Notes: generated from the sequence alone by a model not told the origin. A stretch of DNA of 64,000 bases from IDS-8 sp040902105 (GCA_040902105.1 JBBDXW010000066.1:13938-77937); one strand, 5' to 3'; shown: positions 32,799-41,484, numbered from the stretch's first letter. Numbers and translations are program-made.

Positions 32799-34144
32799 TG
32801 CCTTTCCGGCACGAAACCGAACTCGGGCTTCTGAAAGAAGCGCTGGACACGCTCGAGGCCGGCTTCGCCCACCTGCCGGATACGGACTCGCATTACGATC
32901 TCGAGGGTGTTGGTGCCGTATTGCGGGACGCAGCACGACGCATGCAGGACAACTATCCGTATCCGCACCCTCGCTACGCGGGGCAAATGCTGAAGCCGCC
33001 CCACCCCGCCGCGCGCCTGGCTTATGCGCTCGCGCTGTGGCTAAACCCGAACAATCACGCGCTCGACGGCGGCAGAGCCAGCTCCGCCATGGAAATGGAG
33101 TGCGTCGAGGCAATTGGCCGCATGTTCGGACTGTCGCAATCTCTGGGGCATCTTTGCGGCGGCGGAACAATGGCGAACCTGGAAGCGCTCTGGGTCGCCG
33201 GGCGTTTGCAGCCGCAGCGCAAGGTCGTGGCCTCGGAACAGGCGCATTACACGCATGGCCGCATCAGCGACGTCCTGCAGCTGGATTTCGAATCGATTCC
33301 GGCCACGGCCGCGGGACGCATGGACATCGAGTCGTTGCGTGCCCGATTGCGGACGAGCGACGTCGGCACTGTGGTCGCGACGATGGGAACGACCGGTGTC
33401 GGCGCCGTGGACTCGCTCGCCGAAATCCTGGAACTACGCGAGAAACATAACTTTCGCGTGCATGTCGATGCCGCCTACGGCGGCTATTTCAAAATTGCGT
33501 CGGGCCTCGGTGAGGAGGCGCGGCGGCACTTCGAGCGGATCGCGGAAGCCGATTCCATCGTCATCGATCCGCACAAGCACGGATTGCAGCCTTATGGCTG
33601 CGGCTGTGTTCTGTTTCGCGATCCGCAGGTCGGGACGTTGTACAAGCACGATTCCCGCTATACCTACTTTACGTCGGCGGAGCTTCATCTGGGCGAGATA
33701 AGCCTCGAATGTTCACGTCCCGGCGCGGCAGCGGTCGCCTTATGGGCGACACAGCAGCTGTTACCGATGGAACGCGGCGGAGCATTCGCCGACGACCTCG
33801 ACCGTTCATTGCAAGCCGCACGAAAACTCTGGAACTACGTTGCCGAAAGCCGCAGTTACGTGGCGTTGATGGAACCCGAACTCGACGTTGTCGTCTATGC
33901 CGTGAACGCCCCTGATGCAGCGACCGCAAGTCAACGGGCGAGAGAAGTTTTCGACCGCGCGGCGGAACGGAACCTGCACCTGGCGCTGATAGACCTGCCT
34001 GCCGCCATCGTCAGTCGTTTCTGGCCGGACCTCGAAGCGAATCGCAACACCGTGACGTGCCTGCGCTCCTGCCTCATGAAGCCCGAGCACCTGGACTGGG
34101 TCGACGACATCTGCGCGATCCTCGACACCTGCGGGCATTACTGA
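32798..34144 (+). CDS. PLP-dependent decarboxylase-like protein
   Basis: A 448-residue fold-type I enzyme of the group II decarboxylase family. Landmarks: GHLCGGGTMANLEALW (about residues 117-132) for phosphate binding, HVDAAYGGYF with the Asp contacting the pyridine ring (224), and the Schiff-base Lys260 in IDPHKHGLQPYGCG. Substrates of the family include aspartate, glutamate, tyrosine and diaminobutyrate; this protein cannot be assigned to one. It overlaps the FAD oxidase by 1 bp. A joined decarboxylation and amine oxidation pathway would be consistent, but this is inference. No transporter is adjacent. Confidence 0.85.
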   Translation: MPFRHETELGLLKEALDTLEAGFAHLPDTDSHYDLEGVGAVLRDAARRMQDNYPYPHPRYAGQMLKPPHPAARLAYALALWLNPNNHALDGGRASSAMEMECVEAIGRMFGLSQSLGHLCGGGTMANLEALWVAGRLQPQRKVVASEQAHYTHGRISDVLQLDFESIPATAAGRMDIESLRARLRTSDVGTVVATMGTTGVGAVDSLAEILELREKHNFRVHVDAAYGGYFKIASGLGEEARRHFERIAEADSIVIDPHKHGLQPYGCGCVLFRDPQVGTLYKHDSRYTYFTSAELHLGEISLECSRPGAAAVALWATQQLLPMERGGAFADDLDRSLQAARKLWNYVAESRSYVALMEPELDVVVYAVNAPDAATASQRAREVFDRAAERNLHLALIDLPAAIVSRFWPDLEANRNTVTCLRSCLMKPEHLDWVDDICAILDTCGHY

Positions 34145-34265
34145 TTATTTCATTCCCGAATTATGGCGTGACGGCTGTCACATTTCGGCGGATTTGTCGC
34201 TGCTAGAATCTGTGCCCGCATCGGGTTGAACCTCTGCGCCCGAAATCGCAGGAAGAGGCGCATCA

Positions 34266-34499
34266 ATGGCCAACCATCACACGCACGAGACCGACGTACA
34301 CGATCTGTCGCTCAGCGTCATTCACGCGCTCGCGATGATGGACGTCAAGGTTCTGTCGTATATGCAGCTTCGACGCCTTTATGCCGCCCTGACTCACGCG
34401 CTCGACGACGTTGGACAGGAAACCTTACGCCGCACGGACGGCGGCCTTTCCGGCGATACGGTCGATCTGCCGCGGCCCAACATCAGTAACAAGCTGTAG
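34266..34499 (+). CDS. Small soluble protein, unknown function
   Basis: A 77-residue protein rich in His and Asp near the N-terminus (ANHHTHETDVHDLSL) with a helical middle (LAMMDVKVLSYMQLRRLYAALTH). An AGGAAGAGG ribosome site precedes the ATG, so expression is plausible. No family recognised. The gene is 122 bp after the PLP decarboxylase on the same strand and convergent with ccmI. Confidence 0.5.
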   Translation: MANHHTHETDVHDLSLSVIHALAMMDVKVLSYMQLRRLYAALTHALDDVGQETLRRTDGGLSGDTVDLPRPNISNKL

Positions 34500-34510
34500 A
34501 AACGGCGCGA

Positions 34511-35494
34511 CTATTGAAGCTGCTGTTCGATGACGATTTCGACCGGAGCGGTGCCGGGACGCGAAATCGTATGTTCGCCGTACCAGTCTCCGGGCTGAGC
34601 GATCGGTTCGCCCGACACGGACACGCGCGCAACGATTTCCAGCCGATCGAACGCCGACAACAGGCGGCCGGGTATCATCGCGTCGGCGTCGCTTAACGAT
34701 ACCAGCGCCGGCAACTCGGACACGGTACGCCGTACCGCGGCGATCGGCGGCGAAGGCGCGGCCGGATCCCTCGCAACGATATACACGACGGCGTTCGCCG
34801 CCACTGCGGCTGCCGCACGCGGCCCGAGAGAGACATTGACGGCGACGACCTGCCCCGTCTCGGCGGCTTCAGCCTGCGCGGCGGGTTTCGGCTCGCCACG
34901 CCACTCCGCGACGCGCGTGCGCAGTATGTCCTCGATCTCCGGCGGAGGTGACGATGCCAGTAGCGCTTCCCAGCGATCAGCGGCCAACGCACGGTTGCCT
35001 CGTTCGATCGCAATGATACCTCCGTAAAAAAGCGCTTTCGGATTACCGGGTTCTACGGCGAGTGCCGATTCGAAAAGCTGCCCTGTGCGGATGGAACGGG
35101 CGCTTCCTTCATTGATCAGCATTGCTTCGCCGAGTGCCGCGAGTGCCTGCGCGCTCGCCGGCGTTTCCAGCGCGACCGCGCGCTCGAACGCCGCGACCGC
35201 TTTCGGATAGTTCTGCAATTGCACGTAGGAACGTCCAAGCATCATCCAGCCGTCGATGTCCTCGGGATTCTCCTGCAGGCGCCGGTCGAGCGCCGCGACC
35301 ATCTCTTCGACGCTTGCGACCGGTGCCGGCGGCACCGGTGTGCCGATGGCGGAGTAAACGATCGCGGAGACGCCGAGCACGATGACAACGGATGCCGCCA
35401 CACTGGGAGTCAAGCGTTTCTCCGTGCGATACATCGGCCACATCACGATGAGGGCAGCCGCAAGCAGCATGAGGCCGAGCAGGAACCAGATCAT
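34511..35494 (-). CDS. ccmI: Cytochrome c maturation protein CcmI (CycH)
   Basis: Chaperones apocytochrome c to the heme ligation complex. The 327-residue protein has two N-terminal membrane helices (about 2-20 and 32-52), a TPR region (about 60-200: ALDRRLQENPEDIDGWMMLGRSYVQL, quoted as NPEDIDGWMMLGRSY, and ALFYGGIIAIERGN), and a C-terminal extracytoplasmic domain (about 210-327: VAVNVSLGPRAAA and FDRLEIVARVSVSGEP). It ends the ccm operon on this strand. The start overlaps the ccmH stop by 4 bp, which is usual for this operon. Confidence 0.93.
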   Translation of the reverse strand: MIWFLLGLMLLAAALIVMWPMYRTEKRLTPSVAASVVIVLGVSAIVYSAIGTPVPPAPVASVEEMVAALDRRLQENPEDIDGWMMLGRSYVQLQNYPKAVAAFERAVALETPASAQALAALGEAMLINEGSARSIRTGQLFESALAVEPGNPKALFYGGIIAIERGNRALAADRWEALLASSPPPEIEDILRTRVAEWRGEPKPAAQAEAAETGQVVAVNVSLGPRAAAAVAANAVVYIVARDPAAPSPPIAAVRRTVSELPALVSLSDADAMIPGRLLSAFDRLEIVARVSVSGEPIAQPGDWYGEHTISRPGTAPVEIVIEQQLQ

Positions 35495-35994
35495 GAGCGA
35501 TTCGCGGTCCGCACTTTCACGCCATCGTCCGCATCATCGTCCGCGTCGTCGATCGGCTGCGCCATGCGGTCGCGCACGACCTTTACCGCGACCACGGCGC
35601 CTGTGCCAAGCAGCAATAACGGCGCCAGCCAAAGCAGCATCGTCGTGCCGCTCATGCGCGGACGATAGAGCGCAAACTCCCCGTAACGCTGCACCAGGAA
35701 GTCATAAATCTCGGCGTCGGACTTGCCTTCAGTGAGCATGCGCCGGATCTCGCGGCGCAGATCGACGGCGAGAAAGGCGTTCGAGTCCTTGAGGCTCTCG
35801 TTCTGGCACTGCAGGCAGCGCACTTCCGAGATGATTTCCTCGTAACGCGCCTGCAATTGCGGATCGTCGAACGCCCTGCCGGCGTCGATCGCCAAGGCGA
35901 ACGGCGCGATCAGGAGCAGGAGTACCGATACCAGGGAAGCTCTGCATACGTCCCGACAGGGGCGCTGTAGGAGCCCGCCATTGCGGGCGACCAC
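35491..35994 (-). CDS. ccmH: Cytochrome c maturation protein CcmH (N-terminal region rewritten by repeats)
   Basis: Thiol protein that presents apocytochrome c cysteines for heme ligation. The mature part is clear: EIISEVRCLQCQNESLKDSNAFLAVDLRREI, quoted as RCLQCQNES, holds the LRCxxCQ redox motif, and a membrane helix lies near the C-terminus (LLWLAPLLLLGTGAVV). The signal peptide runs about SLVSVLLLLIAPFALA. No ATG, GTG or TTG is in frame within that signal; the nearest plausible start is GTG 35994, inside the REP palindrome at 35966-36043. A frame running on to 36261 reads through both repeats and is not protein-like. The start region is therefore probably supplied by a repeat insertion. 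Confidence 0.85.
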   Translation of the reverse strand: MVARNGGLLQRPCRDVCRASLVSVLLLLIAPFALAIDAGRAFDDPQLQARYEEIISEVRCLQCQNESLKDSNAFLAVDLRREIRRMLTEGKSDAEIYDFLVQRYGEFALYRPRMSGTTMLLWLAPLLLLGTGAVVAVKVVRDRMAQPIDDADDDADDGVKVRTANRS

Positions 35995-36043
35995 CGCCGA
36001 CGCTGATGGCTGCGCGGATCGCCCGCAATGGCGGGCTCCTACA
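35966..36043. repeat. REP doublet (two 25-nt palindrome arms, inverted)
   Basis: Two exact inverted copies of a 25-nt unit beginning TGTAGGAGCCCGCC (35966-35990) and its complement (36019-36043), spaced by 28 nt. The unit is itself hairpin-forming (CCCGCCATTGCGGG). It is the REP/BIME arrangement known in Pseudomonas and related gammaproteobacteria. The same unit occurs at 42996-43057 (below). The predicted ccmH start GTG 35994 lies between the two arms. Confidence 0.85.
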
Positions 36044-36074
36044 GTGCTTGAGTCAGGGCTTGTGCAGAGGCTCC

Positions 36075-36252
36075 CTAGTGCACCCCGTCGCAAATAATCG
36101 ACCATTCTCGCGGCCCCTTTTTCGCGCCGGGCGGCGTTGCGGCTCCTCGCAATAGCGGTGCTATTACTCGTCGCCGCGCCTTGCCAGCCACCCTTGCCAG
36201 TCATCAGGGTCGCTCGCGAGAACGGTCGATTATTTACGACGGGGTACACTAG
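36075..36252. repeat. MITE-like element with 38-nt terminal inverted repeats
   Basis: Left arm 36075-36112 (CTAGTGCACCCCGTCGCAAA...) and right arm 36215-36252 are inverted with 35 of 38 bases matching. They flank about 100 nt that carry a smaller internal hairpin (AATAGCGGTGCTATT). No open reading frame large enough for a transposase is present, so this would be a non-autonomous element. It sits between ccmG and ccmH, 9 bp before ccmG in transcription order, and adjoins the REP doublet. Confidence 0.75.
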
Positions 36253-36261
36253 CCTGCGCAT

Positions 36262-36792
36262 TCAGTCACCGCGTGCCGCATTGATCCTGGGCAGAAAATC
36301 CTGTTGCCAGATTTCTTCCGTCAGCGGACTGAGATGCTTGTGCAGCACAGTGCCGTCCGGGCCGATCAAAAAAGTCTCAGGTGCACCGTATACGCCCCAG
36401 TCGATCCCGACTGTGCCGTCGGCATCGTACGCGGATGCAACATAAGGATTTCCAAGTTGCTCGAGCCATCCGAGCGCCGCTTCGCGGTCATCGCGCCAGT
36501 TGAGGCCGTAGATCGGAACTTCGTTTCGCCCGGCCAGCGTCAACAGGAAGTCGTGTTCGTGTCGACAGCCCACGCACCAGGTTGCCCAGACATTGACGAG
36601 AGCGAACTGCCCGGCGTAGTCGCTGCTGCTGACGGTGACCTGCGGATCCTGGACGCTCGGCAACTCGAACTCCGGCGCCGGCTTATTGAGCAGGGGCGAC
36701 GGAAGTTCCGACGGGTCGCGCATGAGCCCGAACAGGAAGATCGGCAGCATGATAACCAGCGCGGCAATCGGCAGCACATAGCGAAGCTTCAT
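36262..36792 (-). CDS. ccmG: Thiol:disulfide interchange protein CcmG (DsbE)
   Basis: Membrane-tethered periplasmic thioredoxin that reduces apocytochrome c. From ATG 36792 it has 176 residues: a membrane anchor (about 5-25, VLPIAALVIMLPIFLFGLM), and a thioredoxin domain with the active site WATWCVGCRHEH (Cys near 78 and 81) and the family block VYGAPETFLIGPDG with the cis-Pro. A frame open to 36999 is sequence of ccmF in another frame. The 4-bp overlap with the ccmF stop places it in the operon. Beyond it comes the repeat block and then ccmH. Confidence 0.95.
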   Translation of the reverse strand: MKLRYVLPIAALVIMLPIFLFGLMRDPSELPSPLLNKPAPEFELPSVQDPQVTVSSSDYAGQFALVNVWATWCVGCRHEHDFLLTLAGRNEVPIYGLNWRDDREAALGWLEQLGNPYVASAYDADGTVGIDWGVYGAPETFLIGPDGTVLHKHLSPLTEEIWQQDFLPRINAARGD

Positions 36793-38750
36793 GCCCGCTT
36801 CTCCGCAGCCGCACGCGTCCGTTCCCTGGCAACCGCATTGACCCGGTAACGCCGGTCGCTCGCCGCGATCAGGCCGCCCATGGCCATGATCAACGCGCCA
36901 AACCATATGAAGCCAATCATCGGCCGGTATTGCAGCCGCACGCTCCAGGCACCGTCGCCGAGAGGGTCGCCCAGCGCCACGAACAGGTCGCGGTGCCACG
37001 TGGAATCGATGCCGGCCTCGGTCATTGGATTTTGTTGCACGAGGTAGGTCCGCTTCTGTGGCCGCAGCACGGCCGCAAATTCTCCGTTCCTGCGAACCTC
37101 GACCTCGCCTTCCAGTGCGCGGTAATTCGGACCCTGAACGTTGCTCAGGTCGCGCAGCTCGAATTCGTAACCGGCAACGTCGACTGTTTCACCGGGCGCC
37201 ATGCGCAGATCGGCCTCGACGCTGAATGCCGAAACGACGGTGACGCCGAAGACGAACAGTCCGACGCCCATATGCGCGACCGACATGCCCAGCACGCCCC
37301 GGGTCATGCCCGGCGATCCGGGCGCACGACGCCAGGCGCGTAGCGGATGAATCAGCGACGTAGCGACGATCCACAGCGCGGCGATCGTACCGACCGTAAC
37401 CAGAATTCCGGAACGTCCGTAGACAAACGCAGGAATCGCAGCACCACCGACGATTGCAATGACTGCCGGCCATTTCAACAACCTCAGCAGCGCGGACGCG
37501 GGCTGAGTCCGCCATGCGCTGTGCATTCCGACGCCGACCAGAAAAATGAGCGGCAGCATCGGAATCGCAAAGGCGATTTCGAACCACGGGGGGCCGACGG
37601 AAATTTTGCCGCCGGTCATTACTTCGATGACTAGCGGTGACAGCGTGCCGAGCAGTATCAAGGTCGCCGCGATGACCAGCAATACGTTGTTGAGAAGAAG
37701 CAAGGTTTCTCTCGACAACGGCCGGAAGCCGGCGCTCGAATCCAGTGCGGGTGCACGCCAGGCATACAGCGTGAGCGCGCCGCCGATGACGATGCCGAGA
37801 AAGATCAGTATGAACAGGCCCCTCGCGGGGTCGGTCGCGAATGCATGCACGGACACCAGGATTCCCGAACGCACCAGGAACGTGCCGAGAAGGGAGAGCG
37901 AGAACGCAGAGATCGCCAGCAGCAAGGTCCAGCTCTTGAACAGCCCGCGTTTTTCGGTCACGGCAAGGGAATGAATCAATGCGGTCCCGACCAGCCACGG
38001 CATGAACGAGGCGTTTTCCACCGGATCCCAGAACCACCAGCCGCCCCAGCCGAGTTCGTAGTACGCCCACCAGCTTCCCAGCGCGATGCCGACGGTCAGG
38101 AAAAGCCACGCCCAGGTGGTCCAGGGGCGCGTCCAGCGCGCCCATTCCCTGTCCAGCCGGCCGCTCAGCATGGCGGCAACGGCGAATGCGAACGCGACCG
38201 AGAAACCGACGTAGCCCGTATAAAGTATGGGCGGGTGAATCGCGAGCCCCGGGTCCTGCAGCAGCGGATTGAGATCGGCTCCATCGGGCGGCGCCGGAAA
38301 GATGCGTTCGAAAGGATTGGAGGTCAGCAGTGTGAACAACAGGAAACCGCAGCTCAAGATCCCGAGGATGCCAATGACTCGCGCCGCGAACGGCTCGGTC
38401 AGATCCTGGCTGAAGCGCCCGACCGCGACGGTCCAGGCAGCCATAAGCAGAATCCACAGCAGCAGCGAACCTTCGTGCGCGCCCCAGATCGCCGAGAACT
38501 TGTAAACGTCCGGCAGCGCCAGTTGCGAGTTGTTGGCGACGTAGAGAACCGAGAAATCACTGGTGAGAAACGCATGGGCGAGACATGCGAAGGCGATGAG
38601 GACGAATACGAACTGACCGAGCGCGGCAGGACGCGCCACCGCCATTTGGGCCGCATCGTTCCGATAGGCGCCGGCAAGGGGCAAAACCGCCTGACAAATC
38701 GCCAGCGACAGCGCGAGGATCAGCGCGAAATGGCCGAGCTCCGGAATCAT
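36789..38750 (-). CDS. ccmF: Heme lyase subunit CcmF
   Basis: Large integral membrane subunit of the heme ligation complex. The 653-residue protein has about 15 helices and the conserved WWFWDPVENASFMPWL tryptophan-rich heme-handling segment at about residues 234-249, preceded by HEGSLLLWILLMAAW. His residues in PPILYTGYVGFSVAF region and after give the b-heme ligands. Length matches E. coli CcmF (647). Overlaps of 4 bp with ccmE before and ccmG after indicate one operon, consistent with System I cytochrome c maturation. Confidence 0.96.
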   Translation of the reverse strand: MIPELGHFALILALSLAICQAVLPLAGAYRNDAAQMAVARPAALGQFVFVLIAFACLAHAFLTSDFSVLYVANNSQLALPDVYKFSAIWGAHEGSLLLWILLMAAWTVAVGRFSQDLTEPFAARVIGILGILSCGFLLFTLLTSNPFERIFPAPPDGADLNPLLQDPGLAIHPPILYTGYVGFSVAFAFAVAAMLSGRLDREWARWTRPWTTWAWLFLTVGIALGSWWAYYELGWGGWWFWDPVENASFMPWLVGTALIHSLAVTEKRGLFKSWTLLLAISAFSLSLLGTFLVRSGILVSVHAFATDPARGLFILIFLGIVIGGALTLYAWRAPALDSSAGFRPLSRETLLLLNNVLLVIAATLILLGTLSPLVIEVMTGGKISVGPPWFEIAFAIPMLPLIFLVGVGMHSAWRTQPASALLRLLKWPAVIAIVGGAAIPAFVYGRSGILVTVGTIAALWIVATSLIHPLRAWRRAPGSPGMTRGVLGMSVAHMGVGLFVFGVTVVSAFSVEADLRMAPGETVDVAGYEFELRDLSNVQGPNYRALEGEVEVRRNGEFAAVLRPQKRTYLVQQNPMTEAGIDSTWHRDLFVALGDPLGDGAWSVRLQYRPMIGFIWFGALIMAMGGLIAASDRRYRVNAVARERTRAAAEKRA

Positions 38751-39208
38751 TTTTCGCCCCCGGCGGCCGCGGCGGCGGCCTTCGCCGCTGCATGCCTGGC
38801 CAGGGAATCTGCGACTTCGGGCGGCATGTAGTTTTCGTCGTGTTTCGCGAGCACCGTATCGGCCACGAAGCGGCCGTTCGCGTCCAGGCGACCGTGCGCG
38901 ATGATGCCCTGCCCCTCGCGGAAAAGATCCGGCAGTACCCCGCTGTAAACAATGGGCAGCTCGTTCATCATGTCGGTCAACGTGAATTCGATGTCGAGTT
39001 CGCCATGCGTGCGCTTGACGCTGTTCTCGACCACCAGCCCGCCAACCCGGAAATTGCGATCAGCAGGGACGTTGCCGGCAACGACCTCGGAAATCTCGAC
39101 GTAGAACATCAAGTTTTTCTGGAAAGCCCTGAGCGTCAGCCCGGTGGCAATAAGCAGCCCCGCCGCGGCCAGCCCGACCGCGAGCATGCGTTGCTGTCTT
39201 GGTTTCAT
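38747..39208 (-). CDS. ccmE: Heme chaperone CcmE
   Basis: Periplasmic heme carrier that takes heme from CcmC and gives it to CcmF. From ATG 39208 the 153 residues include a membrane anchor (about 8-28) and a beta-barrel domain with GGLVVENSVKR and VYSGVLPDLFREGQGIIAHGRL. The heme-binding His is in LAKHDENYMPPE (His about 123). Alanine-rich C-terminal tail. A longer frame to 39331 has 41 extra residues that read ccmD sequence. It overlaps ccmD and ccmF by 4 bp each. Confidence 0.95.
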   Translation of the reverse strand: MKPRQQRMLAVGLAAAGLLIATGLTLRAFQKNLMFYVEISEVVAGNVPADRNFRVGGLVVENSVKRTHGELDIEFTLTDMMNELPIVYSGVLPDLFREGQGIIAHGRLDANGRFVADTVLAKHDENYMPPEVADSLARHAAAKAAAAAAGGEK

Positions 39209-39369
39209 TCGTGTTTCTCCACGGTCGCTTTCTGACGCGTGCGCAGTTCGCCGAGAACCCTGCGTTGGCGACGCCTGCCCTGCGCGACACAAAGGATCAG
39301 AACGCCGAAGGTAAGGGCGTAGGCCGTCCACACGTAAGCACCGTACCCACCCATAGACAAGAGCTCCAT
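39205..39369 (-). CDS. ccmD: Heme exporter protein CcmD
   Basis: A 54-residue single-helix subunit that stabilises the CcmABCE heme-release complex. It has the N-terminal MGGYGAYVWTAYALTFGVLIL helix, quoted as GGYGAYVWTAYALTF, followed by an Arg/Lys-rich tail (RRRQRRVLGELRTR), the standard CcmD form. The ATG overlaps the ccmC stop by one base (TGATG) and its stop overlaps ccmE. Such small genes are easily missed, but the context is decisive. Confidence 0.93.
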   Translation of the reverse strand: MELLSMGGYGAYVWTAYALTFGVLILCVAQGRRRQRRVLGELRTRQKATVEKHE

Positions 39370-40133
39370 CAGGCGGTTTCCTCGAAATTGACCAGTTTCT
39401 GCACCCACCTCGAACGCCGTTCGCGGATCAGCACTTCCGTGCGCACGCGAGCGAGCAGCAGCGCGCCGAACAGCAGCGAAAAACCGAGGATCATCGCCAG
39501 CAGCGGCCACAGCATCGCGGCTTCGATGGCAGGCCCTCCTTCCCGCACAAGTGTCGGCCCCTGATGCAGCGAACTCCACCATTCGACCGAGAAATGGATG
39601 ATCGGCAGGTTGACGGCGCCGACCAGTGCGAGCACGGCGCCTGCGCGGTCCGCCTTTGCGGTGTCGTCAATTGCCGCCCTCAGGGCCATATAGCCGAAAT
39701 AAAGGAACAGCAGGACCAGCTCGGAGGTCAGGCGTGGATCGCCCCACTCCCACCACGTGCCCCACATGGGCCGCCCCCAGATCGATCCCGTAAGCAGGGC
39801 GAGGAAGGTGAACCAGGCGCCGAGAGGCGCCGCCCCGGCGGCCACGGCGTGAGCGAGCTTCATGCGCCAGATCAGGCCGATGGCGGCCGAAACCGCCATG
39901 ACCGCGTACGCCGACATCGACAGGTAGGCGGACGGCACGTGTACGTAGATGATGCGGAATGCGTCGCCCTGCTGGTAGTCCGGCGGCGCAAAGAACAGTC
40001 CGGCGATCGTGCCGTAGGCAATCAACAACATCCCCGATGTTGCGAGCCACGGGATCATTTTTGCCGCGAGCTGGTAAAAGTAAGGCGGCGACGAGAGTTT
40101 ATGCAGGAAGGTCCACATTCCGAAGGCCATCAT
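39369..40133 (-). CDS. ccmC: Heme exporter protein CcmC
   Basis: Inner-membrane protein that attaches heme to CcmE. From ATG 40133 (MMAFGMWTFLHKLSSPPYF) it has 254 residues and six helices. The tryptophan-rich segment GTWWEWGDPRLTSELVLL (about residues 139-156), with the heme-interacting WGxWxxWDxRLTS pattern, is present, as are conserved His residues in YVHVPSAYLSM and INLPIIHFSVEWW, quoted as LPIIHFSVEWW. A frame open to 40196 is ccmB sequence. ATGA overlap with ccmB. Confidence 0.95.
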   Translation of the reverse strand: MMAFGMWTFLHKLSSPPYFYQLAAKMIPWLATSGMLLIAYGTIAGLFFAPPDYQQGDAFRIIYVHVPSAYLSMSAYAVMAVSAAIGLIWRMKLAHAVAAGAAPLGAWFTFLALLTGSIWGRPMWGTWWEWGDPRLTSELVLLFLYFGYMALRAAIDDTAKADRAGAVLALVGAVNLPIIHFSVEWWSSLHQGPTLVREGGPAIEAAMLWPLLAMILGFSLLFGALLLARVRTEVLIRERRSRWVQKLVNFEETA

Positions 40134-40828
40134 TCGTTGCTGATTCTCAGGGCAGCGGCGGTGGCGAAAGGTGCCAGCGTCAATGCCAACGTGCAATACG
40201 CGCCCAGAAAGTACACCCCCGACGACACCGCGTCGCCGGCCGCGGCCAGCGATACGGTGCGGGCGCCGAAGATCAGGATCGGCATCGCCAGCGGCAGCAC
40301 CAGCAGACTCAGCAGGGCGTTGCCGCGATTGAGGCCCACCGTCAGACCTGCGCCGATGGATCCGAGCAGGCTCAGGCTGACGGTGCCCAGCGTCAACGTG
40401 AGCATCATAACCGTTGTCGTTCTCGCAGGCATTTGAAAGGACGTTGCTACGAGCGGCGAGACGAGCACGAGCGGTAAGCCACTCACCAGCCAGTGGGCGA
40501 TCGATTTCGCCAGCGCCAGCAGCGGCAGCGGCTGCGGAGAGAGCAGCAATTGCTCGAGAGTACCGTCCTCGTAGTCATTCAGGAACAGGCTGTTCAGCGA
40601 CAACAGCGCGGCGAGCAGTGCCGCAACCCACAGCACGCCGGGACCGTTCAGCGCGAGCTGTGCCGCATCGGGACCAATGGCGAGCGGGAACAGCGTGCTC
40701 ACGATGGCGAAGAAGAAAAGCGGGTTCAGCACGTCGCCCGGGCGCCGCCAGGCGAGTTGGAGGTCGCGGCGAATGACGGCGATCAACCCGTCGGATAATG
40801 CCGGCAATTTCAGTGTGCGGTCGGTCAT
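40130..40828 (-). CDS. ccmB: Heme exporter protein CcmB
   Basis: Integral membrane subunit that pairs with the CcmA ATPase to release holo-CcmE. The 232 residues contain six helices, the conserved N-terminal RRDLQLAWRRPGDVLNPLFFF, quoted as LAWRRPGDVLNPLFF, and YEDGTLEQLLLSPQPLP in the first cytoplasmic loop. Length is close to E. coli CcmB (220). Overlaps of 4 bp with ccmA upstream and ccmC downstream. Confidence 0.94.
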   Translation of the reverse strand: MTDRTLKLPALSDGLIAVIRRDLQLAWRRPGDVLNPLFFFAIVSTLFPLAIGPDAAQLALNGPGVLWVAALLAALLSLNSLFLNDYEDGTLEQLLLSPQPLPLLALAKSIAHWLVSGLPLVLVSPLVATSFQMPARTTTVMMLTLTLGTVSLSLLGSIGAGLTVGLNRGNALLSLLVLPLAMPILIFGARTVSLAAAGDAVSSGVYFLGAYCTLALTLAPFATAAALRISNE

Positions 40829-41484
40829 TGCAGTCCGATCCGGTGCACGCGCGCTCCGAGTTCAAAACGCTGATGCGTCGCCATGACACACAGGCCGCCT
40901 CCCTCAAGATGTTCCTGCAGCACCTCGATGACCAGGCTCTGGCCGGCGGCGTCGAGATTCGTGAAGGGTTCGTCCATCAGCCACAACGGCGCGTCCGTCA
41001 TGATCATGCGAGCCAGCCCGACGCGTCGTTGCTGGCCGGCGGACAGTGCGCGAAACGGTATGTCTGTGAGCGTTGACAGGCCGAGTCGACCGAAGTGACG
41101 TTCGGCGGCGTACAGCGTCATCGCCCGCAGTCCCGATTCGAACCGCAGGTTCTCGACCAGCGTCAGATCGCCTTTGAATCCCGGCCCGTGCCCCATCCAC
41201 ACCAGGTTCGCACGAAAGGCCTGACGATCGTGTTTGACATTTGTATTGTTCCACTGGACGAGTCCTTCCTCGGGATCGACAAGCCCGGCGATCGCACGCA
41301 GCAAGGTGGTTTTGCCGCTGCCGTTCGGGCCTTCAATCATGAGGAGTTCGCCGCTTGCAAGCGCGAACTCGACGCCCTGCATGAGACAGCGTTCGCCACG
41401 GATGAGCGTGAGCCGCTCGCCCGACAGTGAATCAGCCACGTTTGCGAGTCTCGCCGCCGCCAGCACGGTAAAAAAGTCGCCCAT
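40825..41484 (-). CDS. ccmA: Heme exporter ATPase CcmA
   Basis: ABC-type ATPase of the holo-CcmE release complex, first gene of the ccm operon. The 219 residues (ATG 41484) include Walker A GPNGSGKTTLL, the signature FRALSAGQQRRVGLARM (as LSAGQQRR), Walker B APLWLMDEP and the switch His in CVMATHQ. A GTG at 41496 in frame would add four residues. Upstream lies a 226-bp A+T-rich gap shared with the divergent AAA-FHA gene, the likely promoter region of the operon. Confidence 0.94.
   Translation of the reverse strand: MGDFFTVLAAARLANVADSLSGERLTLIRGERCLMQGVEFALASGELLMIEGPNGSGKTTLLRAIAGLVDPEEGLVQWNNTNVKHDRQAFRANLVWMGHGPGFKGDLTLVENLRFESGLRAMTLYAAERHFGRLGLSTLTDIPFRALSAGQQRRVGLARMIMTDAPLWLMDEPFTNLDAAGQSLVIEVLQEHLEGGGLCVMATHQRFELGARVHRIGLQ

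Noticed and set aside
36000..36261. N-terminal extension of ccmH of about 89 residues
   Set aside because: It is a translation of the REP and MITE-like repeats, not a protein sequence, and precedes the signal peptide.
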